Part shown: positions 51,947 to 60,237 of the stretch, one piece after another
Position numbering within the stretch: position 1 is the stretch's first letter
How the letters are laid out: each line of letters begins with the position of its first letter
Source of the DNA: CAYGVX01 sp964395545
Lineage (GTDB): Archaea; Thermoproteota; Bathyarchaeia; Bathyarchaeales; SOJC01
Direction: 5' to 3'
Length of the DNA stretch: 64,000 bases
Assembly: GCA_964395545.1 (NCBI GenBank)
Contig: CAYNAW010000001.1
Span: 1-64,000, forward strand
The notes under the pieces: generated by a model
The model's input: only the letters and a program-made list of their open reading frames with translations
Told to the model about the DNA's origin: nothing
The model's database searches: none
Made by a program: the position numbers and the translations under genes

Positions 51947-54238
51947 TCAGTTTCTCTGATTGAGCAACATTGCGGCTGCAAGTGATTGTCCGAAGGAAAC
52001 GCCACCGTCTCCCGCAGGAAGGGCTTCGTGAGCGCAGAATTTGACGTCGCTCTTCTCCACGTGTTTCTTGATAGTCAGGGTCATGTGTCTGTTGTAGGCA
52101 ACTCCGCCTGAGAATCCCACGGTCGTTGTGCCTCTTTTCTGGGCCGCTTCGGCTGCGATTTGTGCCAAGCCTCTTGCTAAATAGGACTCTGCCGAGTAAG
52201 CCAAGTCTGAAGTTGGCAGCCTATTTCTGGCTTCGAAAACTGCTTGAACGATTCTTGTAGTGTTGAGGACCCCGTCCACGATTTCTGGCTCCAGCTTAAG
52301 CACGTCTCGTCCACGCACAGCAGCAGACTCGAGTTTCATGGCTGGTTCGCCCTGGTAAGTTCTGTCATAGCAGATGCCCAGAATCGCTGCCACAGCATCC
52401 AGGACTCGTCCGCAGCTCGTGGTGACAGCCGACCTTTGGTGCTCGTTACCGAGTTGGCCGATTATTATTTTGGCTTCCTCTCTTCCGTGTGGCAAGTGGT
52501 CACTATTGGCGAGAAGCCACTGTTCACCCTCTTTTGTATTCCCAAGTATTCCTGCCGCCATTCTGAGTGGATAACGTGTTGCTAGGTCGCCTCCAATCAA
52601 AGGTTGTTCCTGAAGATGCCCGACCCTCTCGAATTGGGCTTTGCTGCAGTGAAGAACTTCGCCTCCCCACGCTTTCTCATCTGCTCCGTACCCATAACCG
52701 TCACAGATTATTCCAGTCATCTCGTCGAGACATTGCTCTCCCAATAGGGAGACCGCGTGGGCGTGGTGATGTTGCACAGGGATGAGTGGGCAGCCTGCTT
52801 CTTCAGTGATCTTTCGAGCAAGTGTGGTTGTGGCGAATTTGGGATGCAGGTCACATGCTACCGCCTCGAGTTGCCCGCGCGTATTAGTCAATGCTAGAAT
52901 GTGGCGAATCGTGTCTTGCAGGAACTTGAGCGTCGCGAGGTTTTCCACGTCGCCGACGTGTTGTGAGATGAACACTTTGTCGCCGAGGAGGATTGACGCG
53001 TTCACATTTTCTTCAGCCCCCACGCCCAGTACACATCTGTCAAAAGACCTTTTCAGCGGGATGGGTGCGGGAGCGTAGCCTCGAGACCTTCTTATAAAAC
53101 TCGCTTTTCCGTTTTGATGGCGGAGGACAGAGTCGTCACATCTGTGAGCGATCGTTCTGTCGTGGAATAGGAAATAGTCAACCGTGTCGCCCAGCGTCTT
53201 CAAGGCTTCGTCGTTGTCGGCGACTATCGGTTCACTCGGCGGGTTGGCACTGGTCATCACAAAGGCTGGCTCCTTCACCTCGTCGAACAGCATGAAGTGC
53301 AACCCCGTATAAGGTAGCATTACGCCTATGTTGTGGAGTCCAGGTGCGATAAGCTCTGAGAGATGGTAGTTCTCCGATTTGTCAAGTAGGACGATAGGTC
53401 TTGCAGACGAAATCAGCGTCTCGGCTTCTTCTGGACTAACGCCTGCAAATGATTTTATGGTCTCCAGGTCGTGCGCCATTATAGCGAAGGGTTTTTGTGC
53501 CCTGTGTTTAGCCTGTCTGAGTCTTCTTAGGGGTTCGTCTATCGTAGCGGCGGTTGCCACGTGGAAACCACCGTAGCCTTTTATCGCGAGGATGTGCCCC
53601 TTCTCAAGCAGTCGACCTGCTTCGCGTATCGGGTCCTTAACGGCCAAAGGTTTACCGGTGTTCATGGTTAAGTACGTCTTCGGTCCGCATTTTGGGCAGG
53701 CAACAGTCTGCGCGTGAAATCTTCTGTTGTCTGCGTTCCTGTATTCTTTTTCGCAGAATTCACATGTTTGGAAAGCTTGCATGGTGGTGTTTTGTCGGTC
53801 GTAGGGCAGCTGCCTAATGATGGTGTATCTGGGTCCGCAGTCTGTGCAAGTGATGAAGAAGTAGTCGTGTCTGGGATTTTTCGGATTACGGAGTTCGTTT
53901 AGGCATTGGTTGCAGATAGCGATGTCAGCTGGAGTAACCGAGCCTGAGGACTCTCTGGCTTCGGTGCTCTGGAGGATTCTGAATTCGTTGAATTCGCCTG
54001 TTTCTGTGCTGTAGTGTACGCATATGTCGTAGATCTGGGCTTGGGGGGGCTTCTTGTTCTTAATGTCTTCTAGGAAGTGCTTCACATTGGCTTCGGTGCC
54101 TTCTACTATGACTTCTACGCCTGCGTCGCCGTGATTTCTGACGTAACCTTGGAGATCGTGAGCGGTGGCCGTGCGGTAGATGAAGGGGCGGAAACCAACC
54201 CCTTGGACGATTCCTGTGACTTTGATTTTGGCTTGCAT
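51947..54238 (-). CDS. hypF: Carbamoyltransferase HypF
   Basis: A 763-residue HypF, first gene of the hyp operon. Residues 1-90 form an acylphosphatase domain (GIVQGVGFRPFIYR). Two zinc-finger pairs follow (CNQCLNEL with CTDCGPRYT; CEFCEKEYR with CPKCGPK), then the YrdC-like domain (GGFHVATAA) and the Kae1-like domain (VPVQHHHAHAVSLLGE, then GVAYNRHMTL). HypF uses carbamoyl phosphate to make the cyanide ligands of the [NiFe] centre. HypE, its partner, is not encoded here. Confidence 0.96.
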   Translation of the reverse strand: MQAKIKVTGIVQGVGFRPFIYRTATAHDLQGYVRNHGDAGVEVIVEGTEANVKHFLEDIKNKKPPQAQIYDICVHYSTETGEFNEFRILQSTEARESSGSVTPADIAICNQCLNELRNPKNPRHDYFFITCTDCGPRYTIIRQLPYDRQNTTMQAFQTCEFCEKEYRNADNRRFHAQTVACPKCGPKTYLTMNTGKPLAVKDPIREAGRLLEKGHILAIKGYGGFHVATAATIDEPLRRLRQAKHRAQKPFAIMAHDLETIKSFAGVSPEEAETLISSARPIVLLDKSENYHLSELIAPGLHNIGVMLPYTGLHFMLFDEVKEPAFVMTSANPPSEPIVADNDEALKTLGDTVDYFLFHDRTIAHRCDDSVLRHQNGKASFIRRSRGYAPAPIPLKRSFDRCVLGVGAEENVNASILLGDKVFISQHVGDVENLATLKFLQDTIRHILALTNTRGQLEAVACDLHPKFATTTLARKITEEAGCPLIPVQHHHAHAVSLLGEQCLDEMTGIICDGYGYGADEKAWGGEVLHCSKAQFERVGHLQEQPLIGGDLATRYPLRMAAGILGNTKEGEQWLLANSDHLPHGREEAKIIIGQLGNEHQRSAVTTSCGRVLDAVAAILGICYDRTYQGEPAMKLESAAVRGRDVLKLEPEIVDGVLNTTRIVQAVFEARNRLPTSDLAYSAESYLARGLAQIAAEAAQKRGTTTVGFSGGVAYNRHMTLTIKKHVEKSDVKFCAHEALPAGDGGVSFGQSLAAAMLLNQRN

Positions 54239-54717
54239 TGTTTGGGGTTCCTTGTGTTTCTGGGGTTTGGGGTGTGGAAATACTTTGTGCTTCTGGCTTT
54301 GTTCTGTTTGGAGGTATTGGTGGGTAGAGGATACGTGCGAGTTCTGCGCGTTAGTTGACCATTTTTGTGTACGCAGCTACCTGGTGCAGATTTGGGTGTT
54401 GTTTTGGATGCTATTGGTTAGGAAGTTGGTGTCTTAGGCAGCCTATCCAAGTGTCATGTGCCTGACATCTAACTCAGAGTTATCTTTCCAGAACGCTCTT
54501 ACAAGCGTCAAGAATTCTTCCAGGGCAACCTGTTGCCAACATCTCAACACGATAAGTAATACAGGTTTTCTGCTTTCAAGCCACCTCGTCATATGCCCCA
54601 ATATTACGAGAACTAATGTATTCGTACCTGCAAATTTCGAATGCAGAAATCTGGCGATGGAATATGCTTGCAAGAGATATCCAGAAAAAGGGGAGGAGGG
54701 ATGATAATTTCCTGTGT
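54239..54717. other. 479-base region without a convincing gene
   Basis: It separates hypF from the dockerin gene. The only notable frame is a minus-strand 76-codon ORF (54443-54673) with an amphipathic C-terminus (VALEEFLTLVRAFWKDNSELDV), but no ribosome-binding site or family match is visible, and an 82-codon plus-strand ORF covers the same bases. I treat it as non-coding with low certainty. No RNA gene was recognised. Confidence 0.4.
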
Positions 54718-55263
54718 TTATGGCATGGTTTCTCCGTAGTGGGTGACTACGGTGACCAAGTCGAAGATGTCTATCTTGCCGTAGGGATATGCCATATCCG
54801 CCTGAGCGTTCCAGTCTGGATCATCAGAAGTGGACCCGTAGGCTTGTAAGAACATTGACACGTCAATGAGGTTCACTACTCCATCGCCGTTCAGATCAGC
54901 GATTATTGAAACAGTGAAGTAGATTTTCTCCGAAGCAAGCGTTTCTCCTTCAACATCAGTTGCATAGACCACGACATTATGCTGTCCGTATCCAACTGGT
55001 ATCACCATGTTTCCTGTGATTGTGACGTTTTCGGTGCCGTTTAAGCTGTAACCCATCCATGTGATCATCCCAAGCTTCGGGACGTCTATGTCAAATTCCA
55101 GCGGAAGGTTGAACGGTGTAGCAGCTGTGTTGTATGTGGCATTTTCTGGCGAAATTACAGTTATTGATTGAATGGCAGTCGGTTTCTGTGAAGCACTCTC
55201 GGCGAGGGGAACGACCGAAGTTATCATTGATAAGCAGAGAACAATCCAAAATGCTCTTTTCAT
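54718..55263 (-). CDS. Secreted dockerin-like protein
   Basis: A 181-residue exported protein. Residues 1-24 form a signal peptide (MKRAFWIVLCLSMITSVVPLAES). Residues 30-115 look like an Ig-type beta-sandwich (ITVISPENATYNT; MITWMGYSLNG; HNVVVYATDVEGE) resembling domains used in archaeal surface proteins. The last 60 residues are a dockerin with two calcium loops, DLNGDGVVNLIDVSMFLQAYG and ADMAYPYGKIDIFDLVTVVTHYG (here quoted as IDIFDLVTVVTHYG). It is the second dockerin protein in the window and might bind the cohesin-like domain at 32.1 kb. Confidence 0.75.
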   Translation of the reverse strand: MKRAFWIVLCLSMITSVVPLAESASQKPTAIQSITVISPENATYNTAATPFNLPLEFDIDVPKLGMITWMGYSLNGTENVTITGNMVIPVGYGQHNVVVYATDVEGETLASEKIYFTVSIIADLNGDGVVNLIDVSMFLQAYGSTSDDPDWNAQADMAYPYGKIDIFDLVTVVTHYGETMP

Positions 55264-55347
55264 GTTGTTTCCTCTTTCTCCTTTGGTCTCCTTCTCTTAA
55301 AACGAGTATTGCTTTCTATTAAGAATTGCGCAAAACTTGTCGCAACT

Positions 55348-55357
55348 CCTTTAATAG
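55348..55357 (+). promoter_or_regulatory. Putative TATA box for the SMC gene
   Basis: CCTTTAATAG lies about 45-54 bases before ATG 55402. It supports that start over the longer frame from 55309, which would begin upstream of the promoter. Confidence 0.5.
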
Positions 55358-55401
55358 GGGAATACGTGTTCTATCTACGTCAGAAAAGAGGCCCACAAGG
55401 C

Positions 55402-57453
55402 ATGCTGATTCGTGAAGTCATACTTGAGAACTTCATGTCCTATGAGTACGCTAGGATACCTCTTAAACCAGGCGTGAACGTCATCTGTGGGCCAAACGGT
55501 GCTGGAAAGTCCTCTGTGCTCTTAGGCGTTTCCATTGCTCTAGGCCAGTCTTACACTGAACGTTCGAGGAAGCTGAGCAACCTCATCCGCTGGGAAAACG
55601 ACCAGGCTCGGGTAACTATTGTCTTAGACAATTCACCCCGGAACGACAAGCGTCCAGTCGCTAAGTTCGACAAGGATCAGATATTTCTTACCCGAGTGCT
55701 TAGGCGAGATGGGAAGTACTGGTTTGAACTCGACAACCGCGCGGCGTCTAAGAAGGATGTCGAGAGGACCCTCGCCAAGTTTAGTGTCGAGCCTGACAAC
55801 CTCCTGATTATTATGCACCAGAACATGACTGAACAGTTTACTGTCCTTTCCCCTCAAGATAAGCTCACAACCGTCGAGGCAGCTGTTGGCTTGGAGCCAT
55901 ACCGTAGGAACGTCCTACAGGCTAGGAAGAAGCTCAGCCACATACTGAGTGAAGAAGAATCGGTGGGCAAGCTTCTAGAATCGGCTGAGCAGACACTGAC
56001 CTACTGGCGAGAGCAGTACGACCGCTTTCAGCAGAAGAAGCAGATGCAGATGAAGAGGCGGTTCCTTGAAAGAGAACTCGCGTGGGCAGAAGCAGCGAGG
56101 AAAGAAAATGCTGTGAGCGAGTTGCAGAGTCAACTTACCATTGAAGAAGGCGAACTCGAACGCGTCGAGGGTGGCACGGTCAGATTGCAGACTGTAGTTT
56201 CCAAACTGCACACCAGATTGGAGCAGTCCAAGTTGCAGTGGCACCAGCTCTTCCAAGGACGATTGGCGATTGAGAGGGAAAGAGCCAAGAACGAAGCGTC
56301 TATCGCGGTCAGGGCTCAAGCGGTGGAAGAAATGCGCCAGCTCTTGGATGGCAACAGCGCGAGAATAAACCACTGCATCGCTGAAGTTGAGCAGCTAGAG
56401 ACTGCTTCCTCAGGCATTCGACGCAACCCAGACGACTTCATAGAGCGACTGACCGAGATCAAGAGGACCTACAAAGACATCGAAGACACGTGGACTCAGC
56501 AACTGACTCAAAAGAGTGAAAGCCTGAAGGCACTCATGGAAACCCACCGCGGAGAACTCGAGAAAAACGCCAAGTATCTTATGGAAACACAGCAGAAAAC
56601 AGAGCAGGCGTCAAAGGAAATCGAAGACGTGACAAGCCGAATCATAGACTCAAAAATAGAAGCCGCACTGCTGAACTACCAGAAACAAAGCATCGAGAAG
56701 ACTCTTCAAAAACACCGCAGGGAACTGAAGGCTAAGACTGAGGAATACGACGAGGCCAGAGGAAAGGCGGAGCAGACGGGCTCACGCATAGTCTCAGCAA
56801 GGACCCCGAGTGAAATCTTTGACGAAATCGGGTTGACCGATGGACATTTGGCAGCCTTGGCAGATGTTTCAGAGGACATTGAACGCATGTACGAATCCTA
56901 CTCCAAGCTCTACTTGGACTTGAAGGAGAAGGCGAGGACCGTTGCAGAAAACCGCGCGAAGACTCTTGAAGAAGTCAAAGTCCGGATGCAGTCATGGCAT
57001 GCCGTTATGCAGAGCCTCCTCGACCATGTGAATCTCCAATACCAGAAGATTCTTACTCAAGCCCAAGCCACGGGAGGAGTTGACTTGGTCAACGACCATG
57101 ACATCGAAGCTGCAGGATTAGAAGTTGTTGTTGGTTTCAAGGGCGCCACGCCCGTTCCTTTGGACGCTTACACCCAGAGCGGTGGAGAAAGAAGCATGGC
57201 AACGATGAGCTTTCTCCTTGCTTTGCAGCAGCATGTACAGTCGCCTTTCCGCGCAGTCGATGAATATGACGTCCATATGGACCCACGAAACCGCGAAACC
57301 ATCACCAACCTTCTAATTGATTCGGTTGAAAAATCAAATTCGCAGTACCTAATAATAACGCCCAGTCAAATCACCTTCGCAGACAATGACATACACGTCG
57401 TTACCGTGCAGAACGTTGAAGGCATGTCTCGAGTAAATGTGAAAGCAGGCTAG
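55402..57453 (+). CDS. Compact SMC5/6-like ATPase
   Basis: A 683-residue SMC-type ATPase. Walker A GPNGAGKSS is at 30-38. LIIMHQN, the Q-loop-type motif, is followed by FTVLSPQDKLTTVEAAVG, the arrangement of SMC5/6 heads. After a coiled coil of about 370 residues the C-terminal head has the signature SGGERSMATMSFLLALQ at about 593 and Walker B PFRAVDEYDVHMD at about 615. The SxFRAxDExDxxMDxxNR pattern is nearly that of SMC5/6 rather than ordinary SMC or Rad50. It is far shorter than a full SMC (1100-1200 residues). I see neither a hinge domain nor a CxxC zinc hook in the middle. Two genes downstream encode kleisin-like and winged-helix partners. Confidence 0.85.
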   Translation: MLIREVILENFMSYEYARIPLKPGVNVICGPNGAGKSSVLLGVSIALGQSYTERSRKLSNLIRWENDQARVTIVLDNSPRNDKRPVAKFDKDQIFLTRVLRRDGKYWFELDNRAASKKDVERTLAKFSVEPDNLLIIMHQNMTEQFTVLSPQDKLTTVEAAVGLEPYRRNVLQARKKLSHILSEEESVGKLLESAEQTLTYWREQYDRFQQKKQMQMKRRFLERELAWAEAARKENAVSELQSQLTIEEGELERVEGGTVRLQTVVSKLHTRLEQSKLQWHQLFQGRLAIERERAKNEASIAVRAQAVEEMRQLLDGNSARINHCIAEVEQLETASSGIRRNPDDFIERLTEIKRTYKDIEDTWTQQLTQKSESLKALMETHRGELEKNAKYLMETQQKTEQASKEIEDVTSRIIDSKIEAALLNYQKQSIEKTLQKHRRELKAKTEEYDEARGKAEQTGSRIVSARTPSEIFDEIGLTDGHLAALADVSEDIERMYESYSKLYLDLKEKARTVAENRAKTLEEVKVRMQSWHAVMQSLLDHVNLQYQKILTQAQATGGVDLVNDHDIEAAGLEVVVGFKGATPVPLDAYTQSGGERSMATMSFLLALQQHVQSPFRAVDEYDVHMDPRNRETITNLLIDSVEKSNSQYLIITPSQITFADNDIHVVTVQNVEGMSRVNVKAG

Positions 57454-57507
57454 TTCCGGAACAACGGCTGCCGCACAGTATGCTTGTCGCGCACGAGGTA
57501 ATTCAAG
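57453..57507 (+). repeat. 55-base duplicate flanking assembly gap, left copy
   Basis: Identical to 57608-57662 across a 100-N gap and exactly 55 bases long, like the pair at 20.4 kb. It starts with the 10-base palindrome GTTCCGGAAC. Read as an assembly overlap, not a genomic repeat. Confidence 0.9.
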
Positions 57508-57607
57508 NNNNNNNNNNNNNNNNNNNNNNNNNNNNNNNNNNNNNNNNNNNNNNNNNNNNNNNNNNNNNNNNNNNNNNNNNNNNNNNNNNNNNNNNNNNNN
57601 NNNNNNN
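57508..57607. other. Scaffold gap of 100 N
   Basis: A 100-base placeholder just after the SMC gene. If the flanking 55-mers are one sequence, the SMC stop and the next gene are about 163 bases apart rather than 318. The rest of this gene-free stretch holds no recognised feature. Confidence 0.95.
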
Positions 57608-57662
57608 GTTCCGGAACAACGGCTGCCGCACAGTATGCTTGTCGCGCACGAGGTAATTCAAG
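57608..57662 (+). repeat. 55-base duplicate flanking assembly gap, right copy
   Basis: Identical to 57453-57507. The short frame that opens inside it and runs to 57862 overlaps the kleisin-like gene in another frame and is not considered a gene. Confidence 0.9.
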
Positions 57663-57771
57663 CTTCTGTGTCAAGCTTCTGTGAACACTTGCAGATGATG
57701 GAACACAGAAACCCTAAAATGCGCCACGAGGTGCATAAAAAGTCACTTGAAATTGCCCAGAGGGGTGGTCA

Positions 57772-58593
57772 GTGTCCACAGGGAAGCAGAAGAAGAAACT
57801 CGGTAGAGAGCAGCTACAACGCATTATCGATATATGCTGCTCCATCGAAGAGAAGGGTGTAGACCCTTTCTTGGTGGACGTGGACCGTGTGGTCAGGACC
57901 ATACACGAGTATTTTCCCGAGTGGGATGACCCCGAAGAACTCTGCCTAGACGCCGAGGCTTTGCACCAAATCGCCTCAGCCATCAAACTCCAGAGCGACT
58001 GGATCAAACACCGCTCCACATCGCTCTACACAGACCCCTTCCTAATAGAGGAAAAGCTGCGGAAGTTACCCAAATACGAAATTGCCGCAGTCTTCCTAAA
58101 GTCTTGGCACCCCCTCGTGGAGCTTGAGCAAATCTCCCCCCACAGCCTCGCCGAAGCTATGAAATATTGGCAGAGTCTGCTCCCTTTCGACGAAAGATGG
58201 CGGAAAACCGAAGCAGCTCTTATAGAGACTGGAACCGCCAGCCGAGAGGAATTGCTACGACAAAAGTTTATAGCTGAAAAAGAATTCTCCAAGGAATTAG
58301 AAGCCTTTTGGCTGGAGCTCAGACAAAAGATCAGTGATGCCCCGAAGATTGAGTACTGGGAATTCATAGGTGCCGAAACCTACGAAGAAACCGTGAGACG
58401 CGCTTACATGACAAGCTTCTTAGTCACCTACGGCTATGCGACCCTCGAAGTTGACAGACTGGAAGAGATAGTGCACATAAAACCCTACGAAACTCCAATC
58501 CCGAAAGTAGGAAAAGACAGGCAAGCAGTTTCTCTGCCTATCCCTATAAGCATGGACGATTGGAAGAAATGGAAAGAAGGTAGGAAACATTGA
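57772..58593 (+). CDS. Kleisin-like protein (ScpA/Nse4-like)
   Basis: A 273-residue protein with GTG start at 57772 and GGGGTGGT upstream. The N-terminal 90 residues follow the kleisin pattern: a helix bundle with GVDPFLVDVDRVVRTIHEY, then CLDAEALHQIASAIKLQSDWI, which matches the ScpA order of an iDxxxvdi segment and an ldaeflxmAaxLixxKs helix. The C-terminal region contains YMTSFLVTYGYATLEVD then EEIVHIKPYE, the winged-helix pattern that in kleisins contacts the SMC cap. The middle has a long charged helix region. It overlaps the next gene by four bases and follows the SMC gene, so a bridging role is likely. Similarity is by pattern only. Confidence 0.65.
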   Translation: MSTGKQKKKLGREQLQRIIDICCSIEEKGVDPFLVDVDRVVRTIHEYFPEWDDPEELCLDAEALHQIASAIKLQSDWIKHRSTSLYTDPFLIEEKLRKLPKYEIAAVFLKSWHPLVELEQISPHSLAEAMKYWQSLLPFDERWRKTEAALIETGTASREELLRQKFIAEKEFSKELEAFWLELRQKISDAPKIEYWEFIGAETYEETVRRAYMTSFLVTYGYATLEVDRLEEIVHIKPYETPIPKVGKDRQAVSLPIPISMDDWKKWKEGRKH

Positions 58594-59141
58594 AGAAGAA
58601 AACAATGTATGCCGCAAAACTGAAGAGAGCGACGCACATGCTCTTCTTCAAGAGACACAAGAAGCCCGGAGTGAAAGGCTGGGAACTGAGACAGAGACTG
58701 GGCTCTGATTACCCAAAGACCCTAGCTTTGCTGAACAGCTACCTGGAAAGCCTAGACCTGCAGGTGAAAACAGTCTTCGAAGAAGAGAAACCATCAGCGA
58801 AACCGACAGCCGCACAACTGGACAGAGCGCGGTTCTTCATAATCCTCCGAGGAACCTTAACGCCTAAGGAAACGAAGATGATGGGATGGCGCATCGACGA
58901 CATTGCGGGCTTGGCCATCACAGTCTCCGCCATAATCGCTAAGAAAGGAAAAGCCTCTAGACAGGAAGTTGAACAGCTCCTGCGAGACAAACTGCCCGGC
59001 TGGAGGGTTAACTTGAACGTAGACCGCTATATCCGCTCTGGATACATAGACCAAGACCAGAGGGGGCAACTCTACCTAGACTGGCGGACGAGAGCAGAAA
59101 TCGACGAGAAAACTCTGATTGATCTTCTTATCGCACAATAG
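58590..59141 (+). CDS. Tandem winged-helix KITE/Nse3-MAGE-like protein
   Basis: A 183-residue protein starting at TTG 58590 (four-base overlap with the kleisin-like gene) or at ATG 58605. The first half has a winged-helix-like segment (WELRQRLGSDYPKTLALLNSYLESLDL). The second half has another (DIAGLAITVSAIIAKKGKAS, then EVEQLLRDKL and YIRSGYIDQDQRGQLYLDW). Tandem winged helices of this size define KITE proteins: ScpB in bacteria, Nse1/Nse3 with Smc5/6. The GLAITVSAIIAKKGKAS stretch looks closer to MAGE/Nse3 than to ScpB. Position after a kleisin-like gene supports the call. Confidence 0.62.
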   Translation: MKKKTMYAAKLKRATHMLFFKRHKKPGVKGWELRQRLGSDYPKTLALLNSYLESLDLQVKTVFEEEKPSAKPTAAQLDRARFFIILRGTLTPKETKMMGWRIDDIAGLAITVSAIIAKKGKASRQEVEQLLRDKLPGWRVNLNVDRYIRSGYIDQDQRGQLYLDWRTRAEIDEKTLIDLLIAQ

Positions 59142-59170
59142 GATGGGGCAGCTGAAGGAACAAACTGGCT

Positions 59171-59464
59171 TCATTGACGGAAAATGCAGTTGATAGAGTC
59201 AAACTCTCGGACAAAATTCAGTCCCTTTAACGTCGTCTTGTAGACTCCATTATCGTTTATTATCATGCCATTTTGGTTCAACAGCTCCAAGTACAGTTTC
59301 AGCTGAGAATGGCTAAGCCTCGCCTTGTACATTATGTATGTCTTCTTCTCTCCAGATTGCGCCGTCTTCAGAATCTCTACAATGATGTCATGACGGTCTC
59401 GTCTGCGAAGGGACTCGTCACTTTGTATAAAACTCTCCAGTTTTCCATTCTTCTCTCTATACAC
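59171..59464 (-). CDS. Winged-helix transcriptional regulator (archaeal HTH_45-like)
   Basis: A 97-residue protein. The core (RHDIIVEILKTAQSGEKKTYIMYKARLSHSQLKLYLELLNQNGMI, quoted here as DIIVEILKTAQ, YIMYKARLS and LKLYLELLNQNGMI) and the following wing are typical of small archaeal winged-helix proteins of the PF14947 type. A LNFVREFDSI C-terminus usually forms the dimer coiled coil. The gene converges with the SMC-kleisin-KITE set and is probably a separate regulator. Confidence 0.75.
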   Translation of the reverse strand: MYREKNGKLESFIQSDESLRRRDRHDIIVEILKTAQSGEKKTYIMYKARLSHSQLKLYLELLNQNGMIINDNGVYKTTLKGLNFVREFDSINCIFRQ

Positions 59465-60237
59465 GTCGACTATGTAAGCGGCCTCCTTCTCCTCGATGGC
59501 ACACTCATGAACATCGGGTGTCTTGTGTGTAATAAGGATTCACTTCACCTGCCAACATCGTACGTTTGAACTACCAGAGCAGTTTTGTTGTTTTGCATTA
59601 TTAATGCCCCAAAGAAGAGAGGGAGAGCAGTCTTTGGAAACAGTCTAATCCGCTCTCTTCATACGAGTTCCCGAAGAGAAATGACCAATTCTGCACATCA
59701 GTTGACGCATTGGCATGGGTGCCATGATAGTTGCTTGTCTCTTCTTCCCAGAAGGCCTTTGTTCGTAGGTACTGTAACTTTGCCTTGAGAAACAGAGTTT
59801 TAGTGGCTGGTTGGAGGCGGAGGGGGCATCGCCGTTACCCTAGCGCTGGTCCCTTTGCTCCGAGTCATGCGCAGTGCGCGTACGAGGCTCGCAGCCTACC
59901 GCAGAAGAAACGCCAGCTGCACAAAGGTCAAGTGGTGTCTATCGAGGGCGCCTACAACCGGGATGAGCGCACCTTAACGATGGATGCGTAACGTGACGCG
60001 CTTACGGTCTAATGCGTGCGCGTTCTCTGGTTTGTGTGTGCCTGTGTGTCTGTCTAAGCATAGATAACGGGGAAGACAAGTAGAGAAGTGGAGAGAGATA
60101 GATAGGCGTTTGACCTTTTTCTCTGCTTGAAGAGAGCGAATCCTGAGGGGCGACATACACCTTTGCGTGATCATGGTAAGAGGAGAACTTTTTTATGCTT
60201 TCGGCGATAGTCTGGTGCTTTTAGAGGAGCGAGCAAC
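59465..60237. other. 773-base region without a confident gene
   Basis: This is the longest gap between genes. 59800-60030 is distinctly GC-rich compared with its flanks and contains inverted repeats such as GCGTAA...TTACG and TGCGCAGTGCGCG. One plus-strand frame (59731-59991) stays open and ends KGQVVSIEGAYNRDERTLTMDA-like sequence, but its start lies in a poor context. No RNase P, SRP or tRNA signature could be found. It may hold a structured RNA or a small protein; see findings. 60010-60110 has runs of GTGTGT and GAGAGA. Confidence 0.4.
60188..60198 (+). promoter_or_regulatory. Putative TATA box for the CooS-like gene
   Basis: CTTTTTTATGC lies 40-50 bases before ATG 60238, and AGAGGAGCG at 60222-60230 provides a ribosome-binding site. 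The predicted leader is about 18 bases. Confidence 0.55.

Noticed and set aside
54443..54704. Opposing 76- and 82-codon ORFs between hypF and the dockerin gene
   Set aside because: They overlap on opposite strands and neither has a clear start signal or recognised family; at most one could be real.
59731..59991. An 86-codon plus-strand ORF
   Set aside because: It has no ribosome-binding site or promoter in a good place and no family match; its N-terminal half reads as low-complexity arginine and serine. Kept only as part of the intergenic finding.
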